Assembly (NCBI GenBank): GCA_009760855.2
Contig: WPIO01000211.1
Coordinates: 248,001-312,000 of the forward strand
Source: Cristatella mucedo
Lineage: Eukaryota; Bryozoa; Phylactolaemata; Cristatellidae
Reading direction: 5' to 3'
Length of the DNA: 64,000 nucleotides
This document shows positions 55,980 to 64,000 of this stretch, in pieces. Each line of letters begins with the position of its first letter. Position 1 is the stretch's first letter. The notes below the pieces were generated by a model, which was given only the letters and a program-made list of their open reading frames with translations, was not told the DNA's origin and ran no database searches. The translations under genes and the position numbers were made by a program.

Positions 55980-56085
55980 GTGAGCCGTGATGGCACACTA
56001 GGTAAGGTGGTTGCTTTCATGACCTCGGTCCCGAGAACGTGGGTTCGATTCCTGCGGTGGGCGATCCATTATCACCACTGCAGGA
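55980..56085 (+). mobile_element. SINE-1, 3'-truncated, fused to LINE-B
   Basis: Starts TGAGCCGTGATGGCACACTA and includes GGGTTCGATTCCTGCGG and GCGATCCATTATCACCACTG. It then changes abruptly to a reverse-strand LINE-B (AGTGCAGCTGTCCTTGCTTA), so the 3' half is missing. Confidence 0.82.
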
Positions 56086-56345
56086 GTGCAGCTGTCCTTG
56101 CTTAAGAATCGTGGCAGCAGGTTCCACATTCTAACACCTGCAGAACTAAAGCTTCTGTAGCCTTTAAGTAGGTCTTTAAGTAGGTCTTTCTGTAGGTCTT
56201 TAAGCGGATGAATGGAACAGCTTAATTTATAGTCCATACTGTACCTGAGGGCACGAGGAGGCTGAAACTGGCGCAGCAGTTCAGCTATGTATGGAGAAGC
56301 TAAGCTGTGGCGAGCCTTGTGGGTCAGCCTGAGCAAGTGAAGTAA
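56086..56345 (-). mobile_element. LINE-B internal fragment
   Basis: The reverse strand reads LTHKARHSLASPYIAELLRQ, FQPPRALRYSMDYKL and MWNLLPRFLSKDSC. A 15-bp phrase (TAGGTCTTTAAG/TAGGTCTTTCTG) is triplicated at 56168-56205. Confidence 0.8.
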
Positions 56346-56509
56346 AGTAGCTCAGTGTAAGTTTAATTTAAATGTAAGTTAGTGCCAGAGACAAGTTTCG
56401 TTATTGTCTAAGCATTTGCTGCATCCGGTCTCCGACAGGCCTTCGATCCAACAGTTGGGACCTTGATGGTCAGGGCCTCACGTGACCGTGCTGCACCAGC
56501 TCTTTTCAG

Positions 56510-56644
56510 AGGTGATGGGAAGCAGGAGCAGCACTATGTTCGAAGATGCCCAGACGCAGACGGAGCCGACACCGGGCGGTGGCCCCGAAGTGGCTGCTCT
56601 GAGTGGAGCCAGTGGAGGCTACGGTGGCGATGGTCAAAACCAGC

Positions 56645-56682
<38 letters not shown>

Positions 56683-57247
56683 GCGTTCTCTGTGCAACTG
56701 CTGAACGACAGCAGCACTCCGCTGTGCAGGGGCTACACGCTGATTGCCGTAGACGAGCAGCAACTTCTGAGGTTTGAGTGTGTAAGGCACAGCAGCGATC
56801 TGCCGAGCGCAATGGAAGAGCAGCTTCCGTTCGATGGAGCTCTTCCTCGTCCGGAAGCAGAAGCAGTCGATGACGCACGGCGCACGCAGCCGGCGCAGCA
56901 CGTGTCGTGGCAAGAGCCAATTAATTTTGAGTGGCCACAGCAGCAGCAGCAGCAGCAGCTCGACACTCGCACTCAAGACGGCAGCGCAGCAATGGCAGCT
57001 CCTCTGGGGCTCGCCACCGCCTCAGCTACTGCATCGGCGCCCCTGGCGCCGCCGGGCAGCACTCCGTGCCTACTGAGGGTGGCTGCAGTGCACGACTTGC
57101 GTGAGGTCGGACTCGAACCTGTGTCGCCGCCAAATACTCCATGTATATTCGCAGAAGCGGTGGCAGCGAAGGAGGCAGAGAGGAAGAACAATGAGGAGGG
57201 GGAGGAAGAGAGGTCTGATGCTGCCAAGGTCGCAGCCACCAGTGCAG
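56510..57247 (+). CDS. FRS2/DOK-like adaptor, duplicated exon copy 1 (PTB core deleted)
   Basis: First of two homologous exons. Acceptor AGCTCTTTTCAG ends at 56509 and donor AGTGCAG|GTAGGC follows 57247; phase 1 at both ends. An ATG at 56515 in good context (GTG-ATG-G) begins MGSRSSTMFEDAQTQTE. Met-Gly-x-x-x-Ser fits N-myristoylation, as in FRS2 adaptors, so this may be the true start. A poly-Ser tract (CAG repeat, 56647-56681) precedes FSVQLLNDSSTPLCRGYTL, which aligns with the first strand of the PTB domain in copy 2. The text then jumps at about 56750-56765 to LLRFECVRHSS, which aligns with the last strand and helix; about 45-47 codons of domain core are missing in frame. The remainder is Ala/Gln-rich and ends VSPPNTPCIFAEAVAAKEAE and DAAKVAATSAG. 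It probably acts as a scaffold region only; the lost core should prevent phosphotyrosine or NPxY-type binding. Confidence 0.68.
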
Positions 57248-57439
57248 GTAGGCTGTACTGCAGCTCCTGGTGCAGCTCTGATTTCTCTGTTTGAGCCCTG
57301 CTACAGTAATACCAATAATAAAAGTAATAAAAATAATAATAGTAATAATAATGATACATTTGATGTGACTAGACTGTGGAGCTAATGTGGTCGTCTAATG
57401 AAGGTCGCTTGAAAACAGGACACCTACATAATTAGTTTG

Positions 57440-57700
57440 TAATGCTTCTCACCATCTCTTTTTCACCCGTGTGTCTGCCTCCTCGTGTTCTCTCAGGTCC
57501 TGTACATAGACACTATGTTAGCTCGTTCTATTACTCTGCATGGAGACCGTTGGTTAGAAAAACGTCTGCTGTGCAGGTGCTAGAGTGTCTAGCTTGCTTC
57601 CACAATTATTATTTAAACCTCTCCCACCCCCCAGCTGCCGACTATGGCCCATCCTTTCCAGTCGCCCGAACTAACAGACTGAGATTGCATCACAATGCTG
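57440..57700 (+). mobile_element. LINE-B C-terminal fragment
   Basis: Reads PPRVLSGPVHRHYVSSFYYS, RPLVRKTSAVQVLECLACF and PAADYGPSFPVAR, matching PLRTLRSCVDNQYAIPFLSL and SATADYGTSFSAF of the 48-kb LINE-B with many substitutions. Confidence 0.7.
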
Positions 57701-57949
57701 CCACTCCAGTTGCTGCTGCTCACATTATGCCACTATCATAACACTCCAGTTGCTGCCCCTGCAGTACGCGCCTTCCCACAGAGGTGCAGTCCATCCCCAG
57801 AGGTACCTAATTACTTGCCCAATTCCCCTTTTGCTTGCACTCCAGTAGCTACCCATTATAATGCTGCATATTTAATAGCTGCTAGAGGTTTGAGCTCCGA
57901 TTGCATGTTCTCGTTGTTACCAAGTCGCGTGACAAGTTTCTTTGCTGAC

Positions 57950-58200
57950 TTAATTTTTATAATAATGACATTCTCTATGAAGCGCTCTCAGAGAACTCAA
58001 TCTCTTTCTAAGCGCTTTACATTTACTGCAAAGGAAACACGATCGAATGGTTAGTGGTCGCATGCTCAATAAACCAACAAAACATAAAAAAATAAACAAA
58101 TAAAAATAGATAAGAATCACAGGGCTCCACTAAATGCTGTGATAAATAGCTGCATGTATAGTTTCTTTTCAAATGTGCTCAGGTCGGGGGTGGGGATGTC
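57950..58200 (-). mobile_element. LINE-A 3' fragment
   Basis: Reverse strand: AAGCGCTCTCAGAGAACTCA, TTCTAAGCGCTTTACATTTA and GGGCTCCACTAAATGCTGTG. The usual 3' UTR repeats are partly deleted. Confidence 0.82.
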
Positions 58201-58306
58201 GTAACTTAACGATTTGCTGTGCCCGATCTCGGATAGGCTTTTGATCAGAGAGTTTGAATCTTGCTCGGCAAGGTCTCACGTGACCCGTTGCATCTGCTTC
58301 TTTCAG

Positions 58307-59619
58307 AGGTCATAGGGTGCTGGAGCAGCACTCTGTCTGCAGAGACCAGCAGCTCTGCCGGTGCCCAGATGCAGGCACAGCCGACGTCATGCAGTGGCCC
58401 CGAAATGGGAGATCAGAGCAGCACCCTGCCAGGCGTCGGGAAAATAAAGGGGCAAAACAGAAAACAAAAAAGCAGTGGTCAAACCTGTGGTTGCTGTGGT
58501 TGCTGCGATTGCTGCTGCAGCTGCTGTTGCTGCTGCAGCTGCAGTTGCTGCTGCAGCTACAGTTGCTGCAGCTGCAGCAACTGCAGCAGTGCAGGCAGAG
58601 TGTTCCACGTGCAGTGGCTGGACGACTGCGGGGCTCCACTGGTCAGGGGCTACCTGGAGGTCACCTCAGACTGGCTAGTGCTTAGTCTCGACGACGGTGC
58701 TGGAAGCAGCAAAAGTGTCGTGTCCGAGTGGCCGCTCAGCTCCATCGGCCACATCGGCTTCTCTGATGAGGGACATTTCGTGCTCTTATGCAGCCGTCCG
58801 GGCTCTGGCAAGCCGAAGGTTTTGAAGTTCGAATGTGCATGCAGCGGCGAGCTGTATCACACCATAGACAAGCGCCTGCGCGAGAGAAATGCTCTTCCGG
58901 CGGAAGCCGTCAATGTTGAGCAGCCCTTGCAGCCACAAAGATGGCGTCAGCAGCAAACTCTCAGGCGCCCACAGAAGCTCGTAGCTAGAGCCGACGACAA
59001 CGGGGCTACAGCTCCATCGGCGCTCGCGACTGAGGCTGCAGGGGAGGCGATGCAGCAGGTGCCAGGAGGTACTAAGCGCGTACCGAGGGCGGCAGCAGCA
59101 GCGACAGCTGGAGCAGTGGTTGTGGTGGTGGCAGCAGCAGCGGCAGTGTCAGCAGCAGCGGCAGTGTCAGCAGCAGCGGCAGTGTCAGCAGCAGCGGCAG
59201 TGGCAGCAGCAGCGGCAGTGGCAGCAGCAGCGGCAGCAGCAGCAGCAGCAGCGGTAGCAGCAGCGGCAGTGGCAGCAGCAGCGGCCGTAGCGGCTGCAGC
59301 GGCTGCAGCGGCGGCGGCAGCGGCACGGAGGACACTCACTATGCTGGACTCCGGCCGAAGCAGCTGCCACAAACTCCGCTTACCTTTGCAGCTGCAACAA
59401 GCGCCAGCGTACCATCATCACCATACGGTGCATCCAGCTGCATGGATGCACTGCAGCAGCAGCAGCCACACCTGATGCAGCCACCAATACCCAGCCAGCT
59501 CGGCCATCAGCTGCACTATGATCAGCTCAGTCTCCAGCATGACCATGGAGAGTTTGAGGACAAGGAGAAGGTGGAGGAGGCAGAGAGAGCTACTGCTGAG
59601 GTGGCAGCCACTATTGCAG
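58307..59619 (+). CDS. FRS2/DOK-like adaptor, duplicated exon copy 2 (IRS-type PTB domain)
   Basis: Acceptor GCTTCTTTCAG ends at 58306 and donor ATTGCAG|GTAGGA follows 59619; phase 1 at both ends. It begins EVIGCWSSTLSAETSS when joined to a phase-1 exon; the ATG of copy 1 is ATA here. A tract with 21 Cys (about 58483-58590) precedes an IRS-type PTB domain (about 58597-58890): VFHVQWLDDCGAPLVRGYLE, SEWPLSSIGHIGFSDEGHFV, LLCSRPGSGKPKVLKFECA and ELYHTIDKRLRERN. The pattern (G-Y strand, W-P-L, F, R-P-G-S-G, F-x-C, C-terminal helix) fits FRS2/DOK adaptors, which bind receptor tyrosine kinase motifs at the plasma membrane. The PTB frame runs into a poly-Ala repeat and stops at 59476. The 3' end homologous to copy 1 (RPKQLPQTPLTF, then VEEAERATAEVAATIAG) is in the next frame, open from 59076, so there is a frame change or an unseen intron near 59069-59391. 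Confidence 0.7.
59131..59330. repeat. GCAGCAGCG/GTCAGCAGC triplet repeat in copy 2
   Basis: About 200 bp of GCA/GCG/GTG/TCA triplets. It reads poly-Ala/Val in the PTB frame and Gly/Ser-rich (SSSGSVSSSGS) in the frame that matches the 3' end of copy 1. An equivalent tract is absent from copy 1. Confidence 0.9.
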
Positions 59620-59799
59620 GTAGGAGCTTTGCCGGTGCCCGGCCGAGCTCTGCCTTCTGTATAGAGGCGCTGCTAGGTGCTGCTCTGCATGGTTTCAGCT
59701 TGAGCCTCAGCTTAATCTTTTTGTATGCACAAACTTTGTTACGAATGACATTTATGTATATGCTGGCACAGATGCTGGTGAATCTATTATCCATACATG

Positions 59800-59910
59800 T
59801 GCACCAGCATGTATACGATTGTGCTTCCTGTGCAGCAATTGTAAAGCACCTAGAAAGAGATAGAGTCTTCTGATGGTGCTTTATCAAATGCATTATTATT
59901 ATTATTATTA
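59800..59910 (+). mobile_element. LINE-A terminal 3' fragment
   Basis: TGTGCAGCAATTGTAAAGCA, the stem-loop (CCTAGAAAGAGATAGAGTCT, GGTGCTTTATC) and (ATT)n. It lies in the region just after the adaptor exon donor. Confidence 0.82.
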
Positions 59911-60110
59911 CATACTTAAATGCATACATGCATATGCATAGGTGTGAATACATGCCTGCCTGCATGTATGCATCCACATGCACATACATATGTAGGTATG
60001 CATACACATGCATATTTATGCATATGCATGTGCACCTATGCTTATATATGCATACATTAATGCATATATATAGATAATACATATATACATATATGCACAC
60101 ATACATATAA
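59911..60110. repeat. ATGCAT/ATACAT-rich simple sequence
   Basis: Dense alternating purine-pyrimidine words such as TATGCATATGCATGTGCA over about 170 bp. It follows the LINE-A tail. Confidence 0.85.
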
Positions 60111-60344
60111 TCCCATTATTTCAGTCCATGCAATCTTATATGGTGGATGGTAGGCTGCTATTATTTATTGTTCGTGAATCGGTGGGCTATACGAACAGCT
60201 GGTTGTAGACTGGACCATCGCTTGAGTCAGTTTCAATCAGGTCCTCATAAAAAACCGTGCCTCTCAGTGTTGTGATTTACCGATTTCGTTGCGGCTGTTT
60301 AATCTTGTTTTTTTGGAAGACTTTTCAGAGTTCCTCACTAAAAT

Positions 60345-61895
60345 ATTTATGATTGACAGGCAGTTACTGATTAGCAGGAGAATTCAACATTCACATTGAT
60401 AGCCAGAGCAGCAGTCAGGTCAACAAAGTTTTTGACTGTCCGGAGAACCTCGGTTTAGTCCCACGCGTTAATCATGTCACTCGCGTCGGTGACCTCATTC
60501 AGATCTCCTTATCAATAAGGGTGTATACACTACAGACCTTGTTTGCTTGCTGACCCTCTCAGATCATTGCTCAGTCTCGTTGAAAGTTCCTGTTCTGCTG
60601 TATTTGCATGGCAACATCGAGCTTGTCCAGCGACTCTACATGAAAAGTAGATACAGGTAGAAGAATCCCGATCTGCACCCAGACTAGGCAGGCATACCTC
60701 GACGCCCTGATTCAGTGAACGTGGCACTTACGAGCACCCTTGCTGGCTTGCTGTCATACATTCTGTCCATCAACAGAGTGGTGGAGATTCCTTTTAATTT
60801 ACTAAAATACTTCAAAAGATGCCCACTCTAAGGTTGAAAAGGGTAATGAGCCTAATTAGGAGTCTCATTACGGTCTAGCCAACTTAAAAGACCCCTCTGA
60901 GTGCACAACCGGAAGCTTAGAATCGCCTGGGCATCTTTTATTATAACTCGGAAAGTGAAGTCCTGCTAGCTATAGTAGAGCTAGACCTATAAGATAGCAA
61001 ATAATCAGCTGGCTAATTCTGAAAGGCCTCATCCAATTGATATTATCAGCAGTCAAGAAATTTTCGGCCTTGTTTGCTGAGATAACAGTGTGTGTGTTCT
61101 TGCGTCCATGCGCAGCCCCTGACATTCAAGCAGTTGTTGAATCAAAACACGCGACCGTAACAATGTTTTCCGACTTTCTGCTTGCTACTTGGTGGCTACT
61201 TAAATATAGGCAAAGCTTTTCGCTTTGGCTATTGCGAGAAATGGTGGTACAGAAAGGCTGGCACGACGCATGCTGTCAATCCAGACAAAGAGCTCGTCTT
61301 CTGACGAACCTGCATCACCCTTGTGTGGTCTACACACTGGCAGTCAAACGTAGCTCAGCCATGACTGCGATTTTTAACGCGTCTCTGGAAGTGAAGTTGT
61401 ACCTAAGTCTTTTATATCGGCAATCGTTAGGTTGATGCTTAAGAAGCATGGATTGGATCCAGAAGTCCTTGCAAACTATCGCCTAGTTGACCTTTATTTA
61501 TTATATAATTCATTTGTATAGAGCTGTTTTTGTATAGAGAACTTAATTTCTATTCAGGGGCTTCATATTTGCCGCACGGCTCGAGCCCAACGTCCTCAGC
61601 CAAACCTTGGTCCGGGCGAGCAATTTAACCACTGGGCAAAACCAGCTCGCCTTGCAAACATTCTACTTTGAATGTCGGCCAATTTAGTTAAACTAAACGA
61701 GAATACCACATAAATGCTGCTCACAGAACACCCTAAGCCCGTGGCTGGACTTAAAAACTTTGCTCTTTTAATAGGTGGTGCTGTTATGTTACTATAGCCG
61801 AGTGCTCGGATTTTGTCGTTTTCGGCAGCTGTCTGCACCTTAGAGGCTTCGATAAGAAGTCTGCATGTAAAGCTAGGCCTCACCCAATCCTTGTA
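60345..61895 (+). mobile_element. LINE-B-like element, endonuclease and RT remnants, split by SINE-2
   Basis: 60365-60620 reads LAGEFNIHIDSQSSSQVNK, with SDHCSVSLKVPVLLY in another frame: the GDFNIH and SDH landmarks of the apurinic-type endonuclease domain. 61360-61500 reads SAMTAIFNASLEVKLYLS and LKKHGLDPEVLANYRLVDLY, the N-terminal part of the reverse transcriptase. After a reverse-strand SINE-2, 61680-61890 reads KPVAGLKNFALLIGGAV, the segment after YADD in LINE-B. It carries many stops and frameshifts. Confidence 0.75.
61500..61655 (-). mobile_element. SINE-2 copy
   Basis: Tail and stem-loop complement (TATAGAGAACTTAATTTCTA, TTCAGGGGCTTCATATTTGC), B-box complement GGCTCGAGCCCAACGTCCTC, then TTGGTCCGGGCGAGCAATTT and AAAACCAGCTCGCC. 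It splits the preceding element. Confidence 0.82.
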
Positions 61896-61919
61896 AAGAC
61901 TTGGGACCATCTACCGAGA

Positions 61920-62210
61920 GTCTGCCGTACCACGCCCTCCCCATGCCACGCCCACAAACGACGCCCCCACAAACGATGCCCCCCACAAACGACGCCCCCA
62001 CATACCGTGCCCTCCCTGCCACGCCCTCCATGCCACGCCCAACTACCACACCATCACTGCCACGCCCTCTTCTGCCACGCCGTATCTGTGCCACGCCCTC
62101 CCGTACCATGCTCTTCCTCCCCCCAGTGCCAAGCTCTCCTGGTGCTATGCTCTGCCCGTATGACACACCCTCCCCGTGCCTTGCCTTCATGCCACGCCCT
62201 CTGCATTTGC
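61920..62210. repeat. GCCACGCCCTC-type minisatellite
   Basis: Irregular repeats of CCACGCCC, CCCCACAAACGACGCC and TGCCACGCCCTCC with spacers. A LINE-A is inserted at its end (62211). The - strand Gly/Arg frames are spurious. Confidence 0.88.
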
Positions 62211-62385
62211 ATGCTGACCCAGTGCATGTAACCCCTAACCATGTTATTCATTTTGTTTGTTTTTCAAGCATGATTTTACTTACTATTCTATTGCGTATCA
62301 CTTTGCAGCAAATGTAAAGCGCCTAGCAAGAGATTAAGTTCTCTGAGGGCGCTTTATCAAGTGCAATATTATTGTTATTATTATT
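62211..62385 (+). mobile_element. LINE-A insertion with 22-bp target-site duplication
   Basis: The LINE-A 3' UTR from ATGCTGACCCAGTGCATG runs to the stem-loop and an ATT tail. The preceding 22 bases (62189-62210) and the following 22 (62386-62407), ATGCCACGCCCTCTGCATTTGC, are identical. The last bases (CATTTGC) also match the LINE-A sequence at the truncation point, suggesting microhomology at the 5' junction. Confidence 0.93.
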
Positions 62386-62442
62386 ATGCCACGCCCTCTG
62401 CATTTGCCCAGAGCGTTTTGCAGCCTGAGCCGACCACCTTCA

Positions 62443-62640
62443 ATGCCTAATGTAATGTAATGTATCTCTGTCTGTAACTCGACAAAGTCATAAAGACCAC
62501 GTGGGTGCTAGGCAGGAGAGTTTTATATGGCGAAATCGCAGCCTAAGCGGCTTTCGGTACGCATTCGGTGGCCAACAGGCTTCGTCTCAGGCAACAGAGA
62601 GAAAGTGGGAAGCATAGCAAAGTGGGAGTACCACAGCTGC
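62443..62640 (-). mobile_element. LINE-B 3' end with tail
   Basis: The tail complement (AATGTAATGTAATGTATCTC) is followed by AACTCGACAAAGTCATAAAG, CTAAGCGGCTTTCGGTACGC and GAGAAAGTGGGAAGCATAGC. Confidence 0.87.
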
Positions 62641-63284
62641 AGCCATACAGCAGCAGCAGCAGCAGCAGCCGTATGGCAGTGCCCACTTTTGACGCAGGCC
62701 ATCGAATACTTGCTCGCCTGTAGGACGCCCTGCGCTCCTCCTCCTCCTTCTCTTCTCCAGCTGCGCTCTGTCAGCTCCTGTTAACCGAGAATCATCATCA
62801 GGCTGCCGTGCCTTCAGTTCGCATGCATCTAAAGCCTTGAATTGTTTTGCCTCATCAGCTCCTCGCAGCCTACGAACTGTCCTTAAGTTGCTTTTGCATG
62901 CTGAAACTGTGTAATTTGTCCCCACTCAAGTGGCATGCTTCCTTTCATGTGCACATAAAGTTACACAACTGAGATTAATTATTCTAAGGGCGCCATGCAA
63001 TGTTTCAGCCTTATCATTGCTATTGTTCCCAGTTGCAAGCCTATACCCCGATGGTTCATCCTCCCTCCTCAGTTTGGTGACACTAGCAGTCAAGCCCTGC
63101 TCGACCTCACCACTTGCTGACCTCTGCAATCGTTTACTTTCGGGTCTTACAGCAGCAGCAGCAGCTGGGCAGCAGACCGTATTAGGAAGAGATTCATTCA
63201 TTTCTCCGAGGGTGTGTAATCCCTTGCCAGGCTCTCCCCAATGCCAAGCCCACCCCGTGACACGCCCTCTTGTGAAATAAACTC
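62641..63284. other. No supported gene; possible LINE-C remnant
   Basis: 62790-62900 (GCATCTAAAGCCTTGAATTG) resembles the ASKAWNxLP region of a LINE, and 62935-63010 resembles a decayed LINE-A 3' end. The remainder is unique with a (CAG)n tract near 63152. Confidence 0.35.
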
Positions 63285-63850
63285 GATAAACGAAAAAAAT
63301 ACCATGGTTAAGGGTTTCATGCATCGGATCAGCAGGCATAATCACATAAAGGACGAATCACAGGGACCCACTAAATGCTGGCAGATAGGCTGGAGCCAAA
63401 GAATGAAAGGACCTATTACTGAGTTGCAAAACCTTGAAGTCGATGTATTGCTTGACTGGGAGCCATTTAAGTTTGTCAAGAAGTGATGAGATGTGGCAAC
63501 TGCGACGCTCACGACAGACAAGCATAGATGCCGAGTTGTTCAAAGCTGCGAGTGCCTGATTGCACAAGGCGAAAGACCAGGAAGCAGTGAGTTGCTTAAG
63601 TAAAGACTAGATGCCACAAATGCATGGGCCAATTTAGATGTGGCATCCCTGCCTAAATAAGCCCAAATTTTAGCAATGTTGTGTAGCTGAAAGTAGGCAA
63701 ACTCGACTGTGGAGCTAATGTGGTCGTCAAATTAAAGGTCACATGAGAACATAACGCCTAGATTTCGTGCAGATTCCAAAAGAGAAAATGGCAGAACTGA
63801 TTGTGAGCCTTAATAATCTTTCCCATTTATAAATGTTGTTAAGCCCAATT
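63285..63850 (-). mobile_element. LINE-A 3' UTR and RT C-terminal part
   Basis: Reverse strand without the terminal stem-loop: CATGGTTAAGGGTTTCATGC, GACCCACTAAATGCTGG, GAGATGTGGCAACTGCGACG (complement of the CHITPLL region) and CTTGAAGTCGATGTATTGCT, on to AGCTGAAAGTAGGCAAACTC and GATTGTGAGCCTTAATAATC. Decayed. Confidence 0.82.
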
Positions 63851-64000
63851 TCTGAATATTTCCAAGTCTTAGTTGAAGATCTTCTACAGTCAGTTATTCA
63901 GGTGTCTTAGTGCACCTATGTCACCTGCACTAGTGTGCTTCGTGCCCTTGCAAGTACTCAAGTCGAGTTAACTTTGGAACTTACCCTCCAAAAAAAGTCA
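63851..64000. other. Nothing recognised at the window end
   Basis: Unique or very old sequence up to the window edge. Confidence 0.4.

Larger units (their letters stand above)
57248..58306. other. Intron between the duplicated exons
   Basis: Contains a small LINE-A piece (57366-57430), a LINE-B piece (57440-57700), unique sequence, and a reverse-strand LINE-A 3' end (57950-58200). The last 100 bp (58208-58306) are homologous to the intron end before copy 1 (56408-56509), so the duplication included the intron. Confidence 0.75.

Noticed and set aside
59442-59873. Separate gene starting at ATG 59442
   Set aside because: The frame is the 3' end of adaptor exon copy 2, homologous to the end of copy 1, and the part after 59619 is intron.
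61920-62110. CRISPR-like array
   Set aside because: Units and spacers are irregular and similar to each other, as in a degenerate minisatellite, and the window is eukaryotic.

Overview
The window is nuclear DNA of a metazoan, most likely an invertebrate; I cannot place it more closely. The reasons are spliced genes with GT-AG introns and consistent codon phases, GC-rich exons rich in Ala, Ser and Gln set in AT-richer introns, very long (CT)n, (GT)n and (TA)n microsatellites, and a dense load of non-LTR retrotransposons and tRNA-derived SINEs. I see no prokaryotic operon, CRISPR array, rRNA gene or intact tRNA gene.

Gene 1 (+ strand, about 14.2-27.3 kb) is a Dbl-family Rho guanine-nucleotide exchange factor of the puratrophin-1 type (PLEKHG4/ARHGEF40, Drosophila quattro). 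A long Ser/Ala-rich N-terminal exon (ATG 14268, ends 16138) is followed by exons 19242-19809 (DH start), 21552-21641 (middle DH), 23724-24143 (DH end and PH start) and 26859 onward (PH end). All junction phases agree and the chain gives one frame of about 1130 residues if the last exon reads to the stop at 27297-27299. A GC-rich orphan coding exon at 639-1273 and a weaker candidate at 12613-12779 lie upstream but do not join it directly by phase.

Gene 2 (+ strand, about 55.0-59.6 kb) is an adaptor-like locus made of two tandemly duplicated exons, 56510-57247 and 58307-59619. Copy 2 encodes an IRS-type PTB domain most like FRS2/DOK adaptors. Copy 1 has lost the core of that domain by an in-frame deletion but keeps a start codon with an N-myristoylation-type MGSRSS start, which copy 2 has lost (ATG to ATA). 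Both exons are flanked by phase-1 introns, so copy 1 can splice in frame to copy 2. A CpG-rich segment with a good splice donor (54900-55247) is a candidate promoter and first exon.

The rest is mostly repeats. Labels used here are mine. LINE-A: CR1/L2/Rex-like non-LTR element, 5'-truncated copies, conserved 3' stem-loop and (ATT)n tail, over 30 copies or fragments, some nearly identical to each other. LINE-B: a related but distinct element with a short (ACATT)n tail. LINE-C: older decayed relatives. SINE-1: tRNA-derived, B box GGTTCGAATCC, T-rich tail, about 17 copies. SINE-2: a second tRNA-derived family whose 3' end copies the LINE-A 3' stem-loop, suggesting it is mobilised by LINE-A. Other structure includes a 0.7-kb LINE-A inverted repeat inside a gene 1 intron, a diverged 1.1-kb block duplicated at 38.1-39.2 and 42.3-43.5 kb, a 166-bp near-identical duplication at 28.0/29.2 kb, and a 22-bp target-site duplication around one LINE-A insertion.

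The two genes are on the same strand with about 28 kb of repeats between them. Both are signalling proteins (Rho activation; receptor-tyrosine-kinase adaptor type), but nothing in the sequence shows they act together.
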